Source: Gracilaria caudata
Taxonomy: Eukaryota; Rhodophyta; Florideophyceae; Gracilariales; Gracilariaceae
Assembly: GCA_030374735.1 (NCBI GenBank)
Contig: JASCIV010000489.1
Span: 1 to 13,248, forward strand
Reading direction: 5' to 3'
Length of the DNA: 13,248 nucleotides
A program made the position numbers and the translations under genes. A model generated the notes under the pieces. The model searched no databases and was not told the origin of the DNA. It saw only the letters and a list, made by a program, of their open reading frames with translations. Numbering within the stretch: position 1 is the stretch's first letter; each line of letters starts with the position of its first letter. Of the stretch, positions 7,200 to 13,248 are shown one piece after another.

Positions 7200-8623
7200 A
7201 TGTCCGCGAAACGCGAGCGCGACGGCGAGAAAGCGCCGCTGCTGCCGACGGCGGCCGCACGCGCGGCATCGGTACCGACCGCCGGCGCGAAGCCGTCCTT
7301 CCGCCGCTTCCTGGCCGCGTTCTGGTCGCTGACGTTCGTGGCGTTTGGCGGACCGCAGGCGCACGTCGCGCTCATGCACCACAAGTTTGTCGACGCGCCT
7401 ACGTCGTCTTCCGCCGCGCCGCAAGTGCCACAGTCCACCTTTCTGGAGCTTTACGCGCTGGCGCAGTGGCTGCCGGGACCGGGCTCCACGCAGCTGGCGG
7501 CGTCGCTCGGCGCCACGTTTGGCGGCTTTGGCGGCGCGCTTCTTATTCTTGGTGTGGCACCTGCCGGGTTTTGTGGCTTTGAGCTTGGCTGGTGTGTGGT
7601 TTCACTCGCATCTCAATGATGATACTTCGCTGGCGCTCATTCAGAGCGTCACCGAACTGGCTATTGGCTTGATATCAGCCGCGTTTGCGTTTTTGTTGAT
7701 TGCCGCCATCCGTATTGTAAATGGCGCTTGTGCTTTGCATCCTATCAAAATGGCCATTGCCATCGTGTCCATGTTTGTCGCCGTCACCATTCCGCTTCGT
7801 CGTCGTGGGTCTTTATTCTGCTCTTGGTGGCCGGTAGTGTTTGCTACTATGTGTACACCATGTTCGCTGCTACGCACCGTCTGGAACAGCAGACCGCCCC
7901 CATTCCGGAATGGGATACCAACGTGTCTCGCACCACGGGTGTTGTTGTCCTCTGCATCTGCGCGCTCATCACGCTTATCATCGCCGCATTGCCAGCGTCT
8001 GACCTGGGCTTCAGCGTGCTCAAGATCTTCTGGCGCATCAGCCTCTGTGTTTGGAGGCGGTGTCATCGTCGTGCCCATGTTGATGAAGTACGTATGCTCA
8101 AAACACAACTCCACACACCCTTTCTTCACCAAACACGCCACCAACTAACCGTTTTACGCAGTGAAATCGTGGAATCTGGTCTCTTACCAGCCTCGGTCTT
8201 CCTGGCCGGCTTCGGACCGTTCTGCTGTATCCCCGGTCCAATGTTCCATCTGGCGCCGTTCCTCGGTGCCGCCATCATCCCAATCAAGGGCGCATTTTTC
8301 GGCTCGCTGGGATTGTTCGGTCCCGGTCTTCTTCTTCAACTTGGTCTGCTACCGTTTTGGGAGCGTGTGCGACGCATCAACAGCGCACAGATATGTTGCA
8401 GGGAACCAACTCGGCTGCGTCCGGCCTGATTGTGGCTGGCGTGTGGATGCTGTTCAAGAAAACTTTTGTGGGACCCACTGCTTTTGCTCTCACGTGTACC
8501 TCCGCTGCCGCTTTCTTGGTGTATGGCGTGCCTCCTGCCCTCAGTATTGTGTGTCACGGCTTTGCTGGCTTGTTGTTGGTCTTGTTGAATGTGGGCGCTC
8601 CGTTTTCTGCCGCTGCAAGCTAG
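7200..8623 (+). pseudogene. Chromate ion transporter family (CHR) gene, frame-broken
   Basis: CHR proteins are membrane transporters made of two homologous halves; characterised members export chromate or take up sulfate-like anions. From ATG 7200 a polar leader is followed by FVAFGGPQAHVALMHHKFV, LYALAQWLPGPGSTQ and GGFGGALL, then in the next frame WHLPGFVALSLAGV: all N-half CHR signatures. The second half shows SVFGGGVIVVPMLM, then after the intron PGPMFHLAPFLGAA and LLPFWERVRR, and a hydrophobic C-terminus ending at TAG 8621-8623. The frame breaks are near 7543 (+1), 7802 (-1), 8036 (probably 2 or 5 bases lost at the RIGS-like site) and 8385 (-1). One intron lies at 8088-8161. The reading is otherwise complete at about 430 codons. 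It is either a recent pseudogene or an intact gene with indel sequencing errors. Confidence 0.85.
8088..8161 (+). other. Spliceosomal intron in CHR (74 nt)
   Basis: The donor is GTACGT at 8088-8093 and the acceptor is TTTTACGCAG ending at 8161, preceded by CTAAC as a possible branch site. Splicing joins ATGTTGATGAA to TGAAATCGTG. The conserved second-half CHR reading then continues from the PMLM motif into EIVESGLLPASVF. The intron phase fits the flanking frames. Confidence 0.8.
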
Positions 8624-10894
8624 CTACTTTCTGTGCATTTTGAGCGGCAATGAGGGGTACACAATACCGTTAGGCAACGGAGAGATAGCCAAGTTGTGGA
8701 ATTCTATGCTAAGCGCAGCCCACGCTTGGTTCTTTGGATCGGCTACAAGGTCCTCGACAGGTGTGCCAACGGACACAACTCTTACCGGATCTGGATATGT
8801 TTCACCAAATAATGCACGAAGCGAGTGCATTGCTTTCGCATCAGAGAGGGGTGTGACCTTGGTGTAAACTGTCTTGCTTTCCTTCAATACTTCCTGAACA
8901 ATCTGCTCCACTTTAGACAATTGCGCCTTGGTAAGGGCACATTTGTTCGAGAAGTCGAATCGAAGTTTCGCTGCATCAACCAAAGAACCCTTCTAGTCAA
9001 CGGAGTCTCCTAATACCTCTCGAAGTGCGAAGTTAAGAACATGTCTCATGGTATAGTTGGGAGCAATCTTGCTCCTGTTCTCATAATTGACTGAGCAATT
9101 CACAGTTTGACCAACGACTAGAGGAGGGGCATCAGCCACCATAGAACCGATATGAAGAATAAAGCCGCCGTAAACTTGACAGTTACCTACGTCGAAGAGT
9201 ACCGTTTCGCCGCTCTCCTCCAACAAAGACCCAATATCAGCCACTTGTCCTCCCGCCTCGGGATAAAACAACGTGACATCTAGAATGACTCCAAACTTTG
9301 CGTCGGGCGCAGAGCTTTCAGAGCTTTCCAGTAAATTGCCACGGCCACCAGCAAATATTGCCATCACGCGCGCATTAGGCTTCCTATTCCAGGTATACTT
9401 GGCGTCATCATCAGTGGGTTTGACACCCTGTCCAGTGAGGAATGCAGTCCCTTCTGCTTCAAGAACAAGACGGACGCCGCTTACTCCCGAACGCATCGCA
9501 CGATCGGCGCGCGACGTTTCCTTCGCAGCCTCCATCGCCTCTGCATATCCCTTTTCGTTCACAGTGAAACCGACTTCCTCTGCCATCCGTTGTATCAAGT
9601 CAAGCGGGAATCCCATTGTATCCTACAAAAAGAAAGCATCCGAACCAGATACTTCAGTAGCGTTCTTATTCTTGAGGTCTTCAACGATTTGTTTAAACCG
9701 CTCCGTTCCGCGATCAAGAGTTCGAAGGAAAGTCCTGTCCTCATGTGCGATCACGTCAATAACATGCTCATGCTTTTCGTGCAATTCAGGGAAGTCTTCC
9801 CTCACTGACGACACGACCGCACCAACCAAACTGGAAAAGAAATTGGGTGGAGCGTTGAGAAACTCTCGACCGTATCTCACAGCACGGCGCAAAACGCGTC
9901 GAAGGACGTAGCCACGGCCATCGCTGTCCGGTACTGCTCCGTCGGTGATGGCTAATGTCAAGGTGCGAATGTGATCTCCAATGACGCGGTAGGCCATATC
10001 GACACCGTCAACATCGTCGGCGCCTAATCAACCAGTATATGACCTGCATGATGTAGCCTTCTGTATGGCATCAAAAATTGGCATGAATACATCTGTATCG
10101 TAGTTGGACGTCTTATTTTGCAAGATTGATGCGACTCGCTCAAAGCCCATACCCGTATCAACATGCTTGCTTGGTAGCAGTCTCAAAGACGAATCGGGCT
10201 CTCTGTTGAACTGAGTGAATACAAGGTTCCATATCTCAATGGCGGTGGGGTCGTCCATGTTGACTAGGGCTGCAGCATCGCGACCGCCCAAACGATCAAA
10301 ATGTAGTTCAGTGCAAGGGCCGCACGGACCGGTCTGGCCCATTTCCCAAAAGTTGTCCTTGCAATCAAAAGGAAGGACTCTAGACTATGGCAAGTGCTTG
10401 AGCCAGATCTGTTTGGCCTCCAAATCTGGTTCGAGCCCCTGCGATTCATCGCCGCCAAAGTACGTGGCATAAATGCGATCCTTCGGGAGGCAATAGACGT
10501 CGAGCAGGAGCGCCACTGCCATGTCAATAGCCTCCTGCTTGAAATAGTCGCCGAAGCTCCAGTTACCAAGCATTTCGAAGAAGGTATGATGATAAGTGTC
10601 CTTACCCACATCGTCCAGATCATTGTGCTTACCTCCAGCAAGAATGCACTTCTGCGAGTTACAACTGCGTTTGAGCGGAGCAAGCGGGGAATCGGGACTA
10701 ACAGTGCCCAAGACCTTGGGCTTGAACTGGTTCATGCCGGCAATGGCGAACAGTAGGGGTGAATCATCATGCGGAACCACTGGACTGGACGCAACAAACT
10801 TGTGCTCATTTCTGGAGACGAAGAAGTGCATGAACTCGCTTCGGACGCGCGCAGCCGGCCAATCGATGTGAGCGGCGTTGGAAGCGTCTGTCAT
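8624..10894 (-). pseudogene. Alanyl-tRNA synthetase relic with in-frame stops, C-terminus lost
   Basis: AlaRS charges tRNA-Ala in cytosol or organelles. From ATG 10894 one frame stays collinear with the family for 732 codons: catalytic core (AGMNQFKP, AGGKHNDLDDVGKDTYHHTF, GNWSFGDYFKQEAI, KDNFWEMG, GPCGPC), tRNA-recognition region (MAYRVIGDHIRTLT, GRGYVLRR) and start of the editing domain. Stops lie at codons 170 (TAG, 10385-10387), 289 (TGA, 10028-10030), 424 (TAG, 9623-9625) and 634 (TAG, 8993-8995). There are no frameshifts and no introns. Conserved residues are changed: Arg to Leu at 85 (CILAGGKHND) and the first His of the editing HxxxH to Tyr at 614 (NYTMRH). After SIEF (codon 732, 8699) the expected CGGTH is replaced by unrelated sequence ending at TAG 8624-8626, so the zinc-binding pair and C-Ala domain are absent. 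A functional copy presumably exists elsewhere. Confidence 0.92.
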
Positions 10895-11270
10895 GGCTGC
10901 GTGTAGGAGGTTTGGGCGGATTGATAATGAAGTCTCAGATCTGCACGCCGCGAGTGCTGGAGATATCTAGGGTGCCGTTGCTCCGGGATGACTGGATCGA
11001 ATCATCTTTGCTGTGCGGCCGCGACAACATGGGTTTGTAAGCCGGGCGCGGGCAACTACAATGGTGCAATTCAAATTTTAATTTGGGGGGCCACAAGTGC
11101 ACACGAGTGCGCACAAGGACATTTCGTCGAGAGCGATGTCAGTGACATGATGTCACGTTATTATCAACTGATGACGAGGCGCCTCATCGAAAACGGCGGG
11201 TGCAATCTCTGTGCTCATTTCTTGTTTTCCGCCGTCGCACAGCACACCTCTTCTCCGGTGGGGTTGTCAC
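10895..11270. promoter_or_regulatory. Intergenic region between divergent coding segments
   Basis: No gene is recognised. The stretch lies between the AlaRS start (minus) and the unrecognised plus-strand coding segment, so it may have been a shared promoter. It contains the palindromes GTGACATGATGTCAC (11142-11156) and GAGGCGCCTC (11176-11185). No TATA box or initiator can be assigned with confidence. Confidence 0.35.
11142..11156. promoter_or_regulatory. 15-bp palindrome, bZIP/CRE-like
   Basis: GTGACATGATGTCAC is perfectly self-complementary around a central G. The TGAC...GTCA half-sites resemble targets of bZIP-type dimers, but with wider spacing than a standard CRE. The position in a divergent intergenic region fits a regulatory site. 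Function is inferred. Confidence 0.3.
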
Positions 11271-11277
11271 ATGGACC

Positions 11278-11309
11278 CAACACCCAATTTGGGCAACACC
11301 CAATTTGGG
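11278..11309 (+). repeat. Perfect 16-bp tandem duplication containing an inverted repeat
   Basis: CAACACCCAATTTGGG occurs twice back to back (11278-11293 and 11294-11309). Each copy contains CCCAATTTGGG, an inverted repeat around a central T. It lies just upstream of, or within the first exon of, the plus-strand coding segment starting near 11314. An ATG at 11271 would read through it. Confidence 0.7.
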
Positions 11310-11313
11310 ATGA

Positions 11314-11765
11314 CCCATACCCACACCTGGCCATATTGCCCTCCCGCCGCGTAAGACTGAAGACCTGGAAGCACCACTGCAGTCGCCGCTGCTGTGGCTG
11401 CGCGTCGTCACCACGCGCGCCGCCGCCCTCAACTTCCTGTCTTTGCCGTTCGTCGATGAGTCCTTTCTCGCCGCGCAGAACGCGCGCTCCTCGCCCGCCA
11501 CTACTGCCACCGGCTTCTCCGACCAGTCGGCCTATGTGTCGCTCTCGTCGTCTGGCGCGGCCGTTGCCACCGCCGACTTCAAGCACGACAGGTTCGTCCT
11601 TTCTCCGCCGCGGCGCCTTGCACGGAGAGCGGCGCCTTCAAACGAGAACCTCGTTTCCCCGCCTCGTTTTCTCGCTGCTCTCAGGCGTTTAAAGCTCTGA
11701 CAGCAGCACAGGCATGCAAAGCGCTCCGCTGGCAGCTGCGCGAGACCACCCACCAACTCTCGTGA
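11314..11765 (+). CDS. Unrecognised protein, two coding segments and an intron, 5' end unresolved
   Basis: The frame from 11314 shows strong GC bias at third codon positions from about 11383 on (SPLLWLRVVTTRAAALNFL, SLPFVDESFLAAQNARSS, FSDQSAYVSLSSSGAAV, ADFKHD). A second coding block, 11685-11765, reads AFKALTAAQACKALRWQLRE and ends at TGA. Joining them in frame needs an intron at 11596-11684, with a weak donor GTCCTT and a good acceptor CTCTCAG; the better donor GTTCGT at 11592 gives the wrong phase. No in-frame ATG exists, so the start is in an upstream exon. ATG 11271 with donor GTAAGA at 11351 is tempting but does not restore the frame through CTGCAG (11382). The family is not recognised. 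Confidence 0.45.
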
Positions 11766-12808
11766 GACTTGCGAACTTCAACACTAAACACCAGCACTCA
11801 CAGAGATTGTGAAACAAAGACGACAAACGCACTCGACCTTCTACCGCCGACTCTCCGCCTGCCTGCCGACTCTCTTCATCACGTTCTTCTCGAAAAAAAG
11901 CCGCTGCGCCCTGCATCGCTCCGTCTTCGGAGCACCGTCTCAACGCTTTTCTGCCGATTCTCTACCATTTCCTTACTGCTATTCGCCGCTGCACCCTGCA
12001 GTGCCCCGATGACGATGCATTGACTTTACGCTGCACTACGGCCGCCAATCTTTTAACAACCTCATCCTGCAGGCCTCTGCAACGCTCCGACGTCCGACAC
12101 TTCTCCTCCGTTACTGCCAGCGCCCTGGCACTACCGCCGCCACTGTCCTTACAACAACTCGTCGCTACGATCTGCATCGAATCAACGTCCCAACCCTGCC
12201 CTTCCTAACCAGTACGTTCTTACACTACTGCCGCCGCTCTCCTGACAACATTTGTGTGCCAATCTCCGCCCTCCTCCCGCCACTACCAGGACACACTTTT
12301 CCGCAATGAAGCGCCGCTCTCAGCCTCGCCTAGATGCTTTAGTCTCTTTTTGTTTCAATCACATGCTCTACAATGCCTCTCATCATTCTTACCTCCGCTG
12401 CTTCACTCTCCCCGCCAGTGCACCTCACCGATATGACCTGGCTGCGCCTTCTGTCTAGCCGCTCTGCTTTTACTTTGCGCACAGCTTCTGGGGCTTTGCG
12501 CTCAATCTTCTTTGACTATCGGCGAAGCGATCACTCTCTTTTCTCCTCCACGGTTGTAAATGTCTCCACAGCCACCAATTTCATTGGCTCGAGGCCAGCA
12601 CCGCTGCTGCATACTGCGCAAATCCGAACTAATTCAGAATTGGTTCCCGCTGTGGATACGCCACGACCACCGCCACCAAGCTGTCTCATATCTCGCACTG
12701 CGAGGCTTTTTCGTGAGCCACCTCCACGTATATCGCCTCCACCGTGTGCACACCGGCTCCGCTACAACTATGCAATTTGAACGGTCCCGTTGTGCTATAC
12801 TATCATCA
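11766..12808. other. Pyrimidine-rich stretch, no convincing gene
   Basis: The plus strand is unusually rich in C and T. The longest frame (12373-12780, 135 codons) is Ser/Pro/Leu/Arg-rich with no motif, and I do not call it. Two short inverted repeats are visible near 12570-12650: CCAAT-TTC-ATTGG, and GAACTAATTC paired with GAATTGGTTC with one mismatch. It may hold the 3' region of the minus-strand zinc-binding protein and untranslated or decayed sequence. Confidence 0.4.
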
Positions 12809-13237
12809 TCAACAAGAAAAACTAATCGTATTGCTTTGGTCGTCATCCTCACCTACATTACCGTCACTTCCAGCCAACACTTCTGCTTCCTCGTCAGGGG
12901 TTTCCTCCTCATTCGTCTGGCCTATCCTGCGAACGACGTGCTGAACTGGCTGTACATCGTGCTCCTTCAGCCAGCATTTCACACAATGGTTGAAACGTTC
13001 TTGGTAGTTTATGTTCTTTTTGCAATATCGGCAATTAAACTTCAACTTCTTCTCGACAAGTACCTCGTTACGCGGATCATCGATGCGCGACACTAGAATG
13101 CGACCCAGTTTCTCTTTCGGCTTCAGAGCCGAGACGGCTAGACCACGCGCAACCCGACAACCTTTCGACTCAAGGTGATTAATAAGCTCCTGGCGGCTGC
13201 CGAAACCATTATCACCCCCCCCCCCCCCCCCCCCCAC
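12809..13237 (-). CDS. Putative CxxC-x12-CxxC zinc-binding protein, N-terminus missing
   Basis: About 130 residues end at TGA 12809-12811. Counting from 13237, cysteines C69, C72, C85 and C88 (CRYCKKN, then HCVKCW) form a C-x2-C-x12-C-x2-C site. A basic helical-looking segment (SRQELINHLESKG, ALKPKEKLGRILVSR) comes before it and an acidic tail (EEETPDEEAEV, VGEDDD) after it. No Met lies near the beginning and the frame stays open to the window edge through a glycine run from the 21-G tract. The true start is therefore upstream, or this is an internal exon: TTTCGGCAG ending at 13197 on the minus strand is a possible acceptor that would leave the G run in an intron. The family is not recognised. 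Codon use is less GC-rich than CHR, closer to the copia genes. Confidence 0.5.
   Translation of the reverse strand: MGGGGGGGDNGFGSRQELINHLESKGCRVARGLAVSALKPKEKLGRILVSRIDDPRNEVLVEKKLKFNCRYCKKNINYQERFNHCVKCWLKEHDVQPVQHVVRRIGQTNEEETPDEEAEVLAGSDGNVGEDDDQSNTISFSC
13215..13235. repeat. Homopolymer of 21 C
   Basis: Twenty-one consecutive C residues are followed by ACCCCACCC. Such tracts are hypermutable and hard to sequence. The length may be unreliable and an assembly break near the window end is possible. Confidence 0.9.
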
Positions 13238-13248
13238 CCCACCCTTTT

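Noticed and set aside
6616..7582. Long plus-strand ORFs rich in Arg/Ala/Pro (for example 6632-7582)
   Set aside because: GC-rich DNA has few stop codons, and the amino-acid composition is typical of a wrong frame. The CHR reading from 7200 explains the 3' part.
7500..8400. Programmed ribosomal frameshifting in CHR
   Set aside because: Four separate shifts of different sign without slippery heptamers or shared context are better explained by indels.
10010..10045. A 20-nt intron (GT...TTAG) that would remove the in-frame TGA of AlaRS
   Set aside because: The removed bases encode the conserved RSYTG block, so splicing would destroy a normal part of the protein. The known CHR intron in this window is 74 nt.
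10425..10436. GGTTCGAGCCC-like string resembling a tRNA B box
   Set aside because: It lies within the conserved AlaRS reading (GLEPDLEAKQIW on the minus strand); no acceptor stem or A box could be fitted around it.
12560..13096. 178-codon plus-strand ORF with hydrophobic C-terminal part
   Set aside because: It is antisense to the cysteine-rich minus-strand ORF, whose motif pattern and acidic/basic segregation are more protein-like.

Overview
This is nuclear DNA from a eukaryote. It has short GT-AG introns, a Ty1/copia retrotransposon, a small inverted-repeat DNA element, and very uneven base composition: a GC-rich stretch at about 6480-8050 sits between more AT-rich blocks. The alanyl-tRNA synthetase and chromate-transporter relics look like those of protists, plants or stramenopiles, and an oomycete-like or other protist host is my best guess. 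The sequence does not settle it. I see no prokaryotic operon, CRISPR array, tRNA or rRNA.

Layout. 1-138 is the left part of a mobile-element end, repeated almost perfectly (one mismatch) at 5930-6067. About 139-5040 is a copia element on the minus strand: a probable 3' LTR (to 601), then, in minus-strand order, gag (4789-3911), protease and integrase (3910-2039), the first part of reverse transcriptase (2038-1745) and the rest of RT with RNase H (about 1771-609). Upstream of gag is a hairpin-rich leader. No matching 5' LTR was found. 5041-5908 holds no recognisable gene. 5909-6494 is a 586-bp non-autonomous element with terminal inverted repeats of about 50 bp. It abuts a GC-rich, poorly resolved minus-strand gene relic (6491 to about 7050). 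7200-8623 is a plus-strand chromate-transporter (CHR) gene with one 74-nt intron and four frame breaks. 8624-10894 is a minus-strand alanyl-tRNA synthetase relic, collinear for 732 codons, with four in-frame stops, damaged conserved residues and no C-terminus. After a palindrome-rich intergenic stretch comes an unrecognised plus-strand two-exon coding segment (11314-11765). About 1 kb follows without a convincing gene. The window ends in a minus-strand CxxC-x12-CxxC protein, cut by the window edge next to a 21-C run.

Main message. No intact cellular pathway is visible. The window looks like a decaying, transposon-rich locus. The oddest feature is the style of the damage. The synthetase relic and the copia gag-pol frame carry in-frame TAG/TAA codons, one of them at a near-invariant Gln, while the CHR gene carries frameshifts but no in-frame stops. 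Several independent ORFs end in TGA. This allows, without proving, a host code in which TAA and TAG are sense codons. An in-frame TGA, lost active-site residues and the truncation of the synthetase favour plain pseudogenisation.
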